A DNA stretch of 64,000 nucleotides from Tetrastigma voinierianum (Eukaryota > Streptophyta > Magnoliopsida > Vitales > Vitaceae): NCBI GenBank assembly GCA_016808115.1, contig JAEQBH010000719.1, forward strand, positions 62,001-126,000, written 5' to 3'. The notes under the pieces are model-generated. The model was not told the DNA's origin. It saw only the letters and a list, made by a program, of their open reading frames with translations, and did no database searches. The translations under genes were made by a program, and so were the position numbers. Below are positions 11,664 through 22,419 of the stretch, one piece after another. How positions within the stretch are numbered: position 1 is the first letter of the stretch; the number at the start of each line of letters is the position of its first letter.

Positions 11664-11751
<88 letters not shown>
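11664..11751. repeat. (AT)n microsatellite, about 44 units
   Basis: An uninterrupted run of alternating A and T spans about 88 bases. It creates an artificial minus-strand frame of repeated Tyr-Ile, which is not a gene. Runs this long are often length-variable and prone to assembly error. Confidence 0.95.
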
Positions 11752-11753
<2 letters not shown>

Positions 11754-12189
11754 ATTGGATAAGTAAATTTGATATGTTTTTAAAAATGAAGTAAAAATTT
11801 AAATTAATCATAGTCAACAATAGTAGAAAAAAACTTAATTATTGGTTTTTGAATTAAGAAAGCTTCATTAATTCATTTTTTTAAAACTAAAAGGACTAAT
11901 TTAATATTATTTGCCCATATTTGCAAGAGTTTTTTTTCCTAAGATATGATGTACAATATTTTATTGTTTGTGATTCTATACTTTCTATTTAACAAACTAA
12001 TTATTTAGTTCTTTTTATTCATTTTATGTTTTTTACAAGTATTACTTATAAAAAATAGAAAAAAAGAACATAGATATTATAGAACCAAAAGATAGATGGA
12101 CAACACGTGAAAAACCTAGATCGCTTGAGGACAAAGAGATTTTGAAATTTTTAGTCTCATACTTCTTTTTTCAGAGGTCAACAATCGAT

Positions 12190-12327
12190 AACAATTTTAA
12201 ATTGAGAGACTGAATTTATCCTTCTCTAATTAATTTGTGTGCAATTTGTCTCTAATCCGTCTTTATTTAGATACGGACAAGTGTCCATCTCTAATTTCCG
12301 TCTCTAATTTCGGTTTTTCTTGTAGTG
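12190..12327. mobile_element. Orphan CACTA-type terminus
   Basis: The segment ends with TTTTTCTTGTAGTG, whose reverse complement CACTACAAGAAAAA is the common plant CACTA terminal sequence. Inward it has repeated TCTCTAATTTCCGTCTCTAATTT-like subterminal units. No matching left end was found in 10.1-12.2 kb, so this is a remnant or one end of a rearranged element. Confidence 0.5.
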
Positions 12328-12527
12328 CATCATGCCTAACTTATATGGTAGAACGCTCAACGTTAAAAAAGGCAAGGCATGGAGAGGGGTTCGCGTTGCT
12401 AAATGGAAAACATAGATGAAATAGAATATTAGCATAGCTATGACTTTTTGCTGGAAAATCCACATGCATTGACAAATGAAGAGTTACCTAAAAGGCTAAA
12501 AAACTGTTTTGTATGTTGAAACCAATG

Positions 12528-12640
12528 TTTTAAAAATCGAACCGGTGACTAAACCGAAAAAGTTACCTGTTTAGGGTTCACTGGTCAGACCGATGGTCGA
12601 ACCGCAGTTGAGCCGATGACGTCATAAATATATAATTTAT
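12528..12640. repeat. Dispersed-repeat end (GAACCGGT type)
   Basis: The string TTTTAAAAATCGAACCGGTGA followed by further GAACCG- and GGTC-rich words and GACGTCATAAATATA resembles one end of a MITE very common in plant intergenic DNA. I could not find a convincing mirrored end within the next 600 bases. The assignment is tentative. Confidence 0.35.
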
Positions 12641-13935
12641 ATTTTAAAATTTTTTAAAATTAATGTATAATATTTTAAAATATATAATTTGATATTTATA
12701 ATATTATTTATTCATTTTACTCATATTAATATTTTATTTTTTATGAAAAACATATGTATAATTTTGAAATATAAAATTCATTTAAAATGCAAAGATATAT
12801 TAAAATTATATTTATATTTAAATGAGATAGATAAATATATTTTTTGTTATAAAAATTCACAAATATAATGGTAACCCGGTGTTTCTCCACGCTTCTTCTA
12901 AATTTAATGTCCAAGGGTTCAAAGCCCCACGCCCACCATTTTAGTTTTATAGAATTAATGAGTCATTTGAAACATGGAACCCACATCGGAAAAAAATTAG
13001 GATTCTAAAAGCTTTTATTAATAATCGATCAATTTCTTGTACACTTGTTGAGAAAGAGTCATTATTAGATGAAGCCAATTGTCCTGAAGTGAAGAATCTT
13101 TGAACCGTTCGGCTTCACTCTAAACCGCCGATTTAGCGCCGGATCGGCAATTTCAGAGATGGGGCTTTATTTGACCACCCAGCTTGAAGCTCGAACCCAT
13201 GAAACCTTCGAACTTATATAAGGGGTAAAATCCATTTTCCATCGCCCAGGAAATGATTTTCTTATATATTTGGTTTCATAATACAAAATAAAATGAGTTT
13301 GAATAAGTATATAAAATTAATAAATTAAGCTTAAACCTATTTTTATTTTTCTTTAAATTTTATTTCCTTCTATTTTTCTTTTCTAATTTCTTTCCTTAAT
13401 ACTTTTCATGTCCTAAACGGAGTTAGGCATTAATATTTTCATATCTAAAAAAGCACTTCATGAGCTTTTAGAGTTTCACCGACCCTGCAACCAAAAGGAA
13501 TGTTATGTGCAACTATTTGATATAATTGCAAATAAAATGGGCCGCCCCAAAGTGTGACTATAGGGGTCAAGGCATGACTAAAAATTATAGTTGCAATTTT
13601 AGTTTTGGCTGCTACTAGATGAGGGCCTATGGATTGGGTCATTCCTGGTTGCAAGTAAAGGAGAGGATTATGGTTGGAGCCATTTTTAAGCCGCAACTAT
13701 AAGAGATAGTTATGATCAATGTCACAATAAATAAATACGAAAATAAATAAACACACGAGATTTAAGTGGAAACCCTTACGGGAAAAAACCACGGATAGAG
13801 GAGAAAACTTCACTATGAATTTGAGAGAGAATTATAAAATACATCAGAATAGGGAATAAACCCTGATGTGTTAATATGACGAAAATATCAAAGTAGAAAG
13901 ATCCATACCGCAGGAGCAAGCCCCCTCACCCCCTT
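12641..13935. other. AT-rich spacer before the CACTA element
   Basis: No gene is recognised. At about 12885-12950 a GGGTTCAAAGCCCC string resembles a tRNA/SINE B box, but no A box or tRNA fold accompanies it. At 13770-13815 the words GGAAACCCTTACGGGAAAAAACCACGG resemble a dispersed plant repeat. Its other half may continue after the CACTA insertion at 17438 onward. Confidence 0.35.
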
Positions 13936-13985
13936 CACTACAAAAAAACAGCAAATTTGAGACCATAAATTGTGACCACAAAAAG
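13936..13985 (+). repeat. CACTA left terminal inverted repeat
   Basis: The sequence CACTACAAAAAAACAGCAAA, then TTTGAGACCATAAATTGTGACCACAAAAAG, pairs with the right end at 17393-17437 with a few mismatches and small length changes. Confidence 0.88.
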
Positions 13986-14390
13986 TGGCCCAACAGCGAC
14001 TACATTACAACCACTATGCAACCACAAGAGACCAAAATAAAAATCATTAAATTACAAACTACGTGAGACTACATGGCGACTACATCATACCACAACCTCA
14101 ATGACCATAGATGAGAGCGGTCGAAAATTGGCGCCAACGAGATTGGCTTAAAATTTGAGACAATATCATGATGCCATATAGTGGTCACTAGCTAGTGACT
14201 ACATTGCTTATAGTCACTGGTTAGCCACCATAACCCGTGGTCAGAAATAGTGACCATGCATAATGGTCAGACTCTGCGACCATTGTCTGTGGTCATCGGG
14301 TCGTGGACCACATAGAGAAGAAAATTAAATAGACTGACACTACCGGGTGGTCACCGCTAGTAACCACTATTCATGTGTATATCTAAATAT
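13986..14390. repeat. CACTA left subterminal repeat region
   Basis: Many short copies of GACCAC, GTGGTC and GCGACTACA-type words occur in both orientations over ~400 bases. In CACTA elements such words are the binding sites for the element's TnpA-like protein. The cluster ends at the LINE insertion site. Confidence 0.6.
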
Positions 14391-14400
14391 CTAATGTGTT
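14391..14400 (+). repeat. LINE target-site duplication, left copy
   Basis: CTAATGTGTT is repeated exactly at 16122-16131, immediately after the LINE poly(A) tail. Confidence 0.85.
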
Positions 14401-16121
14401 GGGGGTTTCACCACGCGTGGCCACCCATCCCAAAAAGGGGTTTCCTCTTCTGTGTATCAAAAAGGGGATGCCGGGGATGGCTTCCCATCTGGCCATCGTG
14501 GCTGGGCCTGCTCTAAGGTTGAATCGAGCTCTTAAGGTCGACAAAATCCAAGATCACAGAGGTTTTCGACTTTTCGCCGATGGCTTCCGGGTTCTAGGCC
14601 ATTGGGAAGCGACCACAACAGCTTTCTTTTTGAGTCCTCTGGATCCGCTATCAGGGTCGGGTTAGCACGCCGAACTATAGGGCTCGCCCTCTCGTGTTAT
14701 GTCCCTACTTAGCTTGAGGTTGGTTAGATGTCTGGTCTGGGGCGGATGAGTCCGTCCTTGTTGCACAAATTTACAAATCGCTTCATGTCGGAAGCTGGGC
14801 ATCTGTAAGGCAGGGTTCCGATGGTCTCGATTGGGGCTGTCATGGGTATGGTGGTCGGAAGATTCATCCGGTTTTCCCTCCAGGCAACTTCGGCTTGTCG
14901 GGTGTTCTCTCCTAAGGAAGCTCTTTAGATATCACATCTTACGATCTTGTTGACTGTTCCGCCTCCACGCTCTTGTCGTCTTGTGAACTGAGAATCTGAG
15001 GCAGAAAACAAGACCGCCTGCCTCGCTTTCTTGATTCCACCTCCTGCCATGATCCGTCCTGTTCTCTGGAGATAGAGAGGCATGTGGATCCGTCGGTGGG
15101 TATTAACCGTCCGGTTGTCCCTGATAGGGGTCGAGGGCTGGATTACCAACCACTCAGGTCAGATTTGGCATCTGAAGGTAGAGGAGGTCAGTTTATTGTT
15201 GATCTACCACCGATGAGTGTTCAATCTGGATCCGACGGGAAGGTTTTTGGTCATGTCAAGGTCGTTGGGCCTAAGAAGATGGAAAACACCTCTGGTCGCT
15301 TGGCCTCCATCCCCATCGAATGCTCGGGTTTTCCCAATCCCAGGTTGATCAATCTGCTGTGGTTGGGGCCGCTTGGATATGCCACGTGGTTCGCTTAAGA
15401 GATGCCGTGATCTAGAGTTTCGTGAGGATGCTTCGGTTTTCGTCTCATCGCCATTGTTTCATCGTTTCTAGTATTATCCATCGTTTCTTCCTAATTGTCG
15501 TAAATTCGCGTTCTAGGGGTAGCCCCACTATTTTATGCTCATGGGCGGGATCTGGACCAGGTCGGCTTCGACTGGCTGAGATTCAAGGTCTATGAGTGAT
15601 GGCTCGCCTTCTGCATTCTTCTCGAGTATCCTTGTCGCGGGAGTTTTGCAAATTTTCATCGCTTATTACTTGTGCCCAGTTATGGGTTGTGTGGTTCTCA
15701 GGGTTTCTGGTTAGTTTGGTGCCTGTGACATGGTCAGGTCATTCTCTCGTGATCTTTGTCGCTTTTGCCCGGTTGTGGGTGGGTTTTGGTTTGTCTCTTG
15801 CCCGGTGGGCTTGGGTTTTTGGTCGGTTTGGTTTGTTGGCCTGTATGGGGTCTAGTTTGATGTTGGTAGGTCATTGTATTCGAGTTGTTGCCTTCCCTCT
15901 CTCCTGGGGAAGGCTTCGCTTTCTTTCCAGCCGGCGCTACGGGGCATGTCATGTCAGTCAGTATATGTTGAGCCATTTCATGCCCCTTTCCTACGCATTT
16001 GTGGGGTGTGTCCATTTTTCGTCTTTTCTAGGGGCCTTTGGCTTCTTGTATTGTTCTTGGTTGTTTGTTGGGCTTTTCCATTTTGGAAATAAATTCTTAC
16101 TTATCCAAAAAAAAAAAAAAA
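14401..16121 (+). mobile_element. 5'-truncated L1-type LINE
   Basis: A 1.72 kb insertion ends with ATAAATTCTTACTTATCC and a poly(A) tract, the typical 3' end of plant L1 LINEs. It is bounded by an exact 10-bp target-site duplication. The interior has no readable endonuclease or reverse transcriptase. A fragment at 15084-15398 may derive from ORF1, so the copy is both truncated and internally deleted. It lies in plus orientation inside the CACTA element. It is more GC-rich than its surroundings. Confidence 0.85.
15084..15398 (+). pseudogene. Possible LINE ORF1 fragment
   Basis: A 104-codon stretch, rich in Gly, Arg, Pro and Ser, contains segments such as SGSDGKVFGHVKVVGPKKM. Its composition and place suit the basic, low-complexity C-terminal part of a plant LINE ORF1 (nucleic-acid-binding) protein. 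I see no zinc knuckle, and no family motif settles it. The longer 189-codon frame at 15596-16165 is hydrophobic but falls in the 3' untranslated region and runs into the poly(A) tail, so it is not called as a gene. Confidence 0.35.
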
Positions 16122-16131
16122 CTAATGTGTT
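16122..16131 (+). repeat. LINE target-site duplication, right copy
   Basis: CTAATGTGTT matches 14391-14400 exactly. The original uninterrupted sequence would read ...CTAATGTGTTTATTTCAG, a splice acceptor. Confidence 0.85.
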
Positions 16132-16139
16132 TATTTCAG

Positions 16140-16539
16140 GAAATGAAGGAGGGTGCCCTCAATGAAAGGCTAAGACGACTCTTTCACGAGACCCATATGA
16201 GGAAAAAACTCAAAGGATCGCAGATTTTACATTGGATCAACTGCAAGATAAGGGAGGTGCTGAAAACCTATCTTACATCCTAACTAAGAAACCGGTAGTT
16301 TCATATGACGCTTGTTTCAGGAAAAGATACATGAACTAATTGCTATGGAATCCCAAGATGAATCTGGAAACCAAGTTCCTTTGACACAGGAAGATGAGGA
16401 TCGTATATTCCTACAAGCTGTTAAGGCTTCATCACATGGAAGATACATGTATGGGACATGTCGAAATAGATCATCCAACTTTGAATTTGATGCCTCTACA
16501 TCCTCAGACTTCGAGGCGTGCTCATCAAGTAGATCTTGA
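16140..16539 (+). pseudogene. CACTA-encoded Ptta/En/Spm-type protein, two exons
   Basis: Exon-like segment one begins after TTATTTCAG at 16139 and reads LRRLFHETHMRKKL before a stop at 16281-16283. After a short intron ending CTTGTTTCAG at 16320, the second segment reads KIHELIAMESQDESGN, then VPLTQEDEDRIFLQAV and SHGRYMYG, and ends at 16539. This pattern (H-x-RK region, then Q-x-E-x-G, then ED-IFL-V, then a G-rich YG) fits the plant transposase family Ptta/En/Spm (PF03004). Reading into the intron would terminate the protein, so splicing is assumed. Only the C-terminal part of the family is present; catalytic transposase is absent. Confidence 0.55.
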
Positions 16540-17029
16540 GTCAAAGACAATCTCGCCATAAGGAAGTACATGAGCCACAGCAAGATTCAATCCTTTGATG
16601 GTGGAGACTTCAGACCGAGGAGATGATACGCCGCATGATGAAGCGAGATGATAGAGGAGAGAGAGAGGTTTTGTTTTACCGCTTGCCACCGCATGGTCCG
16701 GGGTACGCATCAAATACGCCACCGTATATTTAGTCTGAAAGTATATCACGTTTTTTAACGTTAATACTTTGTGTTTTTTAAATATCTGGACCTCACTGAT
16801 TTTTAACGCTTAATACTTTGTGTTGTTTTCTAACATTTGACTTCAATTTCGACTTTAATGTTTACTTTGTGTTTCAAATTTAAATGATAAATATATTTAA
16901 ACTTATCAAGTATATATATATATATATAACTAATATATAAATAATAATTAAATTTTATGAAATATTAATTAAATAATTAAAATATTTATAAATTTAGTGA
17001 ATTACAAGATGTGGTGATACAATGTAGAC

Positions 17030-17392
17030 TGCTAATGTGGTCACTAAGAAGGAAACTATTTATGGTATAGTGACCACATCAAGAATCATACTTTAACGAC
17101 TCACAAGATGGTCATAGAATTGGTCACTATCTAGTTGATTCGTCTTCTCTCTACTAATTAGATTATGTGACCATTCAAGATTTATTTGTGACCACATGCA
17201 TCATCATTATCCGTTACCACATTATTGTGGTCAAAGATTCCACCACATTGTTGTGGTCATTGAATTAAAGACTACATTTCTTGTGGTCGACTTTTGTGAC
17301 CATCAATACCGATTTATCTTTGTGACGAGATTTTCTAAGACTACACGCGTGTAGTCACCGGGTGGGTCGCTTATACCTCTCTAGCTTATACC
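17030..17392. repeat. CACTA right subterminal repeat region
   Basis: At least ten GTGGTCA or TGACCAC words occur in both orientations, spaced 15-45 bases apart, up to the right terminal repeat. This mirrors the left subterminal block. Confidence 0.65.
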
Positions 17393-17437
17393 ACTTTGTG
17401 ACCACTTTTGTGGTCTCAATTTTGCTGTTTTGTAGTG
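17393..17437 (-). repeat. CACTA right terminal inverted repeat
   Basis: The segment ends ...TTTTGCTGTTTTGTAGTG. Its reverse complement begins CACTACAAAACAGC and continues through GAGACCACAAAAGTGG in register with the left terminus. Confidence 0.88.
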
Positions 17438-18045
17438 TTAGATCACTAGGTTATAGGTCAGCCTAATGGCCTAGCCCCCTACTATCGTACAATAGATCCT
17501 TTATTTTTTTTGACAACTTTTCTTTCATAAAAGTCGCACCGTAGGCCTTCGTTGTATATAAAGCCCAAAAACCAAATTCGGGTCACAAATCAATAGAGAT
17601 GATTATGGATTGGCTATTTCTGCCACAACTATAATGGTGCGTCTATGGATGTGGCTACTTTCCAGCCATAACTTTAAAGGTGACTATAAAGTGACAATTT
17701 TTATAATATAGATGGGGTTTTTAGTTGGTGGTTGGTTTATAAGAGGTTTTATTGAGAAGGTTTTTTTAGGCTACTATTAAAAGGTTTAATTCAATATGAC
17801 AATATTTTTTGTTACCAACATGGTTGGTGAAATCTTTAGATGCATCGAAAATCTTACAATCGAGATAGCACCTACCTCACCCAAAATATCTGCAAATGAT
17901 ATATGCTATCCATCGACAGTAGGCAACTGGGGACCAAAACGAAATTAACACTAAAGATTCATGTCAAGTTCCATGGATTACAAAACAAGCTAAATACATA
18001 TTTCAATTACAAAAAATTCCATCGCAAGTACTAATTATGGTATAA
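17438..18045. other. Spacer between CACTA element and orphan exon
   Basis: No gene is recognised. From 17438 to about 17590 the text may be the right half of a dispersed repeat interrupted by the CACTA insertion. Around 17600-17700 short words (ATGGATTGG, CACAACTATAA) recall those at 13540-13700 on the other side of the element. Confidence 0.35.
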
Positions 18046-18151
18046 TTAGTTCTCTTGAAATGCAGTTTTTTGTCTCTCAACTTCTAAATCATCTTCTCCT
18101 ACTGTACCCATGCCCTTTCTCTTTCTTGCTGCAGCAACATCCAATGCCTTT
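18046..18151 (-). CDS. Orphan terminal exon of an unidentified gene
   Basis: On the minus strand an acceptor (CAACTAG, 18152-18158) is followed by 34 sense codons and a stop: KALDVAAARKRKGMG, then TVGEDDLEVERQK, ending AFQEN. The codon usage and the basic-then-acidic pattern look like a real plant protein C-terminus, not chance. No ATG lies in this frame, so it must be spliced to an upstream exon. On the minus strand upstream means higher coordinates, where the copia element starts at 18508. I could not find that upstream exon in 18152-18507 or 40312-41700, and I do not recognise the protein. Confidence 0.45.
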
Positions 18152-18507
18152 CTAGTTGAGTACGTCAATTTTATGCTGGCTGGCAATTGTTTTTTCACAA
18201 ATGAGAGAGAAACAAGATTCATGGTCCAGTGAAGAAAAGCCTCTTACATATGTGTTCAAAGAAGAGGTTATGGTTCTTGCGAATCAAACTGTATTATTCT
18301 CAATAAACACATTCTCCATTTGTTACAAAGCTGGCATCCATAATACCATCTTAAGTTTGGGTGTTAACTTGACTATGGGAATCATTGGCCTTGATTCTAA
18401 GATGTAAATATGCAGATTTCTAGGTTGTAATATTTGATGGATTTTCTTTCCTTCATTTTCTAGTCTTAGGCTTATTGTATAAATAGCGGTCTTCATTGTA
18501 CAATCAA

Positions 18508-19012
18508 TGTTAGATTAATTTATTGATCTATTAACTAAGCATAATCATATTACAATTTTAATTGTAATATTGTACATGTTAATTATGGATAATTTATGAG
18601 ATGATTTAATATTAACTGACTATGGGCCCATGGTTCTATTTTCTTTCTTGCTTTGGTAAACCCATTGGATCAAAGCCCAATTTTCCCCTTGTGCTCTATA
18701 TATATAAGTACATAGAGCCATAGAATTTGACAATGGTTTGATAGAACACACTTTGGGGAGAAGGAAAGAACTATCTTCACCATAACCTTTCTTTGATTTC
18801 GTCCCTTGCAGATTTGAGAGACTAATGACAGTTAATAATTTTGGATCCATGCCATGTATGTTTTTCTACACAGTACAAATTGAGTACAAATTGATATGCT
18901 TTTTTGTTTCAATAAATTTATTATTTTGTAATGTATTTATTGGGTTCTTTGATTATTGAGCAATTGTTTTTGGGATCAATAAATCCCTTTGATTATACAA
19001 AATAATTTAGCA
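18508..19012 (+). repeat. 5' LTR of the copia element
   Basis: It begins TGTTAGATTAATTTATTGAT and ends AATAATTTAGCA. A TATA box (CTATATATATAAG, 18696-18708) lies near the middle, with the probable transcript start about 30 bases on. It matches 39833-40311. Confidence 0.85.
18696..18708 (+). promoter_or_regulatory. TATA box of the copia LTR
   Basis: TATATATATAAG lies ~190 bases into the 5' LTR. The equivalent in the 3' LTR has decayed to ATCTATATACC (near 40011-40021). Confidence 0.6.
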
Positions 19013-19013
19013 A

Positions 19014-19026
19014 TTTGGTAATGAAC
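19014..19026 (+). promoter_or_regulatory. Primer-binding site of the copia element
   Basis: TTGGTAATGAACC follows the 5' LTR after two bases. It is a degenerate form of TGGTATCAGAGC, complementary to initiator Met tRNA. Confidence 0.5.
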
Positions 19027-20590
19027 CATTTTAATTCTCTGCTGGCTGAAGCTTTCTGATTTTGTTTTTCCTACATTCCTATTGGTTTTATTTTCATTTA
19101 TTCTCTTCTTTGATTTTTTCCCGATCAGCCAAACATATTTGATTTAGAGCTACAATTTCCTTTTGTTAATTTATTTTCCTGCGCAAGAATATTTTGCTAA
19201 TTTTGTTTTCTGGGTAAGAATTTTTCCTACAAGTCCAACAGATTGCTTTCCCACCCATCCCTTAAGGACACAATCTTCAAAATTATAGGTTGGAAAACTC
19301 ATTATCATCCCATTTAGAGTGAGTTTCATGACTTGGGGCATCTCATGCTTGCAGCCACACAAGATGTCTTTCAACTTTATAGATCAGTAAGTTGCTATGA
19401 TGTTTAGAGGGCTGAACATCTCCTCGATCAGAACAACATTTATATGAAACATTTTTATTATTGTTATTTTATCTATTTGTACTTAGTTTCAATATTGTTG
19501 GACGTAACACAAATGTGATACAAGTCTATGAATTTAATATCAGGGCATTTGAGGACTAAATTTCCTTAAGTCAAGGCTTGGGTTTGAGATTTATTACCTA
19601 AACTGATAATGCCCTGGCTTTAAAATCCATGTCTGGGTTGATTCGAGGACTACAACTTGATTTTATATTTCTTAATTTTCATGGATGAACGAAGACCTTG
19701 ACTTTTCAAACCCGAAACAGATTTTATTAAAACCCCCAATATGGTGGAACTTCCAAGTAGTTCTTCTATTACAACCAGTCCATTATTTTTTATTTTTTTT
19801 TGAAAAACCAAAATTTTCTCATCAAAAATGGGATTTCAAAAATAAAATTATTGGTAGTGAGAATGATTAAGTGTTTATAACATTTTCTCATCAAATTTTG
19901 CAAGTGCTCCACGCACTGTTTTTCCTCTAAATTCCAATGTGACTACTTCAAGTTGCAATATTTAGATGCAAGTAAACTTTCCCTTTTGCTGAACTAGGTT
20001 TCTTGTAGTCTTTGGAATTCGAGCAAGTAAACTGATCAACTATGAACCTTGTTAAGGCTTTCAAATTGCAATATTTAGATGCATGCATGTTGATCGAATG
20101 CACCTTGATTTTGCTTACGAGGTGTTTGAGGAAATACCTGAATAAGATGTCACTTATATGCAAACTCCTAATTATTATTAATATTGCATTTGGATAAAAC
20201 TGAGAAATATTGAATGCTTAAGAACTTGCCTTTCGTGAGTCTGAGCATGTCAGATAATTTCTCTTGTTTTGCGATCAATTTTGGAAAAGATCCAGCTAAC
20301 ACGATTGCAAAGTTGTCCCATCGCTTTTATTATTCTGGTGAGATGTTTATTGATGAAGAAATTTCATTAAGTGTTATGAATCACGTAATTTTACTACCCT
20401 ATCGGTGGGAAATTAATGCATTTGGTTATGACGACTAGTGAATTGCTCTTACTTGCATATGAGTCTTTTTGTATTTTACAGACACTAGCATTTGGTGACC
20501 ACTTTTATGGGCCATTTGGTAAACCGAAGAATTAAGCAATTTGCATATCCTTATTTTACATGTATTTTTGACATTGCTCTCTTGTTTATT
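19027..20590. other. Copia leader region, no domain recognised
   Basis: AT-rich sequence without recognisable coding domains. The segments around 19960 and 20070 contain the repeated phrase TTGCAATATTTAGATGCA. It may be part of the copia leader or an older unrecognised insertion. Confidence 0.35.
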
Positions 20591-20599
20591 CTTCAGCTT

Positions 20600-20690
20600 T
20601 GAGCTTTCCTCAGTTCTCTGGCATCATGAAACCCAATGGGACTAATTACAAGAATGGGAAAAATGAGCTATCTGATAATCATTAGTGAAT
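20600..20690 (+). pseudogene. Copia gag N-terminal remnant
   Basis: The frame reads FPQFSGIMKPNGTNYKNGKN. This resembles the opening of copia Gag proteins, where a leucine/asparagine-glycine-x-N-F/Y-x-x-W motif is usual; the Trp is Gly here. The remainder of gag is not readable. Confidence 0.4.
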
Positions 20691-21339
20691 GTCGGTTTGA
20701 ATCCAATATGATGTGTCAGTCTGATACGGTAGTTAGATAGTGGTGTTATTATCTGTGCTTGCACTCCCATGCAAGCGATTATGTTTTAAGAAGTCCAACT
20801 AGTTTGGAGCAAGATATGCGCATGGGAGATGTACAAAAGTCCAAATTCTTGATTTGGAGTTGTTAGATTACAACAAGATAGAAATTCCTTTCTTTGTTGT
20901 AGGATGTGGCGTACAAACCCTCAATTAGGAGAAATTTGATATCAGTACCTATTTTGAATATACTTGGATATAGTTTTTTTTTTTTTTGAACTGGAAAAGT
21001 TAATTTGGAGTATCAGACTCTTACCGATTGGCAATGAAACACTGTGGATCTTTATAGATTAGGGTTGTATGGTTTGCTTTTTTCCTAATGCATTACTATT
21101 TATAGGCACTTAGTGTTTGAAATTGAATAAAAAGTCTTCTATTCTTTGACACAAGCACTGGGTCATATTTCCAAACATAGCATATCTATTTTGAGGATGA
21201 TGGATTGCATGTCGGTGGGCTAAGAGAAATTGGCGCTCAAAGAACACCGCTTTATTCCTATGCTATTGTTTCGTCGATTCTAGCCCTATTGTTGATCAAA
21301 GATCTAATAGCCACTAATGATGATGAAATCCAATTGAGA

Positions 21340-22245
21340 TGCAGATCCAAGAACCCCGTATTTTAGACCCTAGCCTCTAGATGGTCATGGATATACCAAG
21401 GAGGCTAGAGAGGGCTGACTTCACAATTTTAGATGACTACATTGTCTACTTGCAGGAGCATGAGTATAATGTGAGTGATGTATCAGATCCGACTACCTAC
21501 AAAGAAGCCATTGTTAGTCCTTAGTCCAACTTCTGGATCGATGCAATGAAAGATAAGATGACCTGGATGTAACATAATAAAGTGTGGAGCTTGGTAGATT
21601 TACTAGATGGCTAGAGACCCATTGGGTGAAAATGGGTGTTCATGACCAAACACGATGCTAAGGGACAGGTATAAAGATATAAAGCAAGATTGGTGGCTAA
21701 GGGTTACAGTCAACGATCTTGAGGAAGTTGGTAAGGAAAACATGGTTTGTAAGCTCCAAAAATCTATTTAAGGTTTAAAGCATGCTTTTAGGCAGTGGTA
21801 TCTCAAGTTTGATGAAGTTGTCACCGTCAATGGTTTTAAGGAGAACATCGTCGATCAATGCATATATATGAAGGTCACTGGGAGCAAATACATATTTGGT
21901 TTTATATGTTGATGATCTTTTGCTCGCAGCCAATGATAGTTACTTGTTGATTAAGACAAAACAATTATTGTTTAGCCATTTTGATATGAAAGATCTTATG
22001 GAAGCATCTTATGTCTTAGGCATACAGATACTTCGTAATAGACCTAGTGACATTATGAGATTGTCTCAACAGACGTATATTGAACGCATTCTAAAAAGGT
22101 TTAATATCCAATCTTGTTCTTTTGGGAAGACACCAATTATAAAGGGTGACATATTTTCCAAAGGCCAATGTCCCCAGAAATGATATTGAGAGAGATCAGA
22201 TGAAAGAAATCCCTTATTCTTCAGTTGTGGCTAGCCTGACATATG
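21340..22245 (+). pseudogene. Copia reverse transcriptase, N-terminal and central part
   Basis: The first block reads DDYIVYLQEHEYNVSDVSDPTTYKEA, then FWIDAMKD, KVWSLVDL, KWVFMTKHDAKGQV and YKARLVAKGYSQ, the standard Ty1/copia entry. A deletion removes the middle. From about 21775 it resumes with RQWYLKFDE, DQCIYMKV and then the open stretch 21896-22183, holding the catalytic LYVDDLLLA motif and FDMKDLMEASYVLGIQI. The block just before 22245 reads YSSVVASLTYVM, where Athila has inserted. The YVDD residues are intact, but stops and the deletion make it non-functional. The wording fits the TNT1-94/Tork group. Confidence 0.87.
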
Positions 22246-22419
22246 TGATGAGTCCTAAACTCATCTATTTTTAGTTCATTTTTCTGGCATATTTTTGGAA
22301 GTTTATGACTCATTTTAATGCTGAATTATGGAATATTCACCAACTTTGTGTTTTGCGTGCTTTAATGCGTAAGAAGCAAATCCATCAAGAAAAAGAAGCG
22401 TAAAATCAAGCAAGGCGTA

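Larger units (their letters stand above)
13936..17437. mobile_element. CACTA (En/Spm-type) DNA transposon, interrupted
   Basis: The left end CACTACAAAAAAACAGCAAA and the right end, reverse complement CACTACAAAACAGCAAAATT, form terminal inverted repeats continuing through GAGACCA...GTGACCACAAAA-GTGG for about 45 bases. Both ends carry subterminal clusters of GTGGTC/GACCAC words. The interior retains two exons resembling a plant Ptta/En/Spm-type protein. A LINE has inserted at 14401-16121. A 3-bp target duplication is not preserved (CTT on the left, TTA on the right). After removing the LINE the element is about 1.8 kb, so it is a non-autonomous deletion derivative. Confidence 0.9.

Noticed and set aside
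11632..11820. Minus-strand frame of 62 codons
   Set aside because: It is mostly alternating Tyr-Ile from the (AT)n microsatellite.
12880..12960. Possible tRNA or SINE (GGGTTCAAAGCCCC box)
   Set aside because: No matching A box, no cloverleaf and no poly(A) tail or target duplication could be seen.
13445..13696. 83-codon minus-strand frame before the CACTA element
   Set aside because: It falls in repeat-like sequence whose words recur near 17600, with no protein resemblance.
15734..16015. 93-codon minus-strand frame overlapping the LINE 3' region
   Set aside because: It is a shadow of GC-rich untranslated sequence, low complexity, with no family resemblance.
15596..16165. 189-codon plus-strand frame, hydrophobic
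   Set aside because: It lies in the 3' untranslated region of the LINE and reads through the poly(A) tail as Lys codons, so it is not a membrane protein gene.
18156..18407. 83-codon plus-strand frame upstream of the copia LTR
   Set aside because: It lies opposite the intron side of the minus-strand orphan exon and has no recognisable motif.
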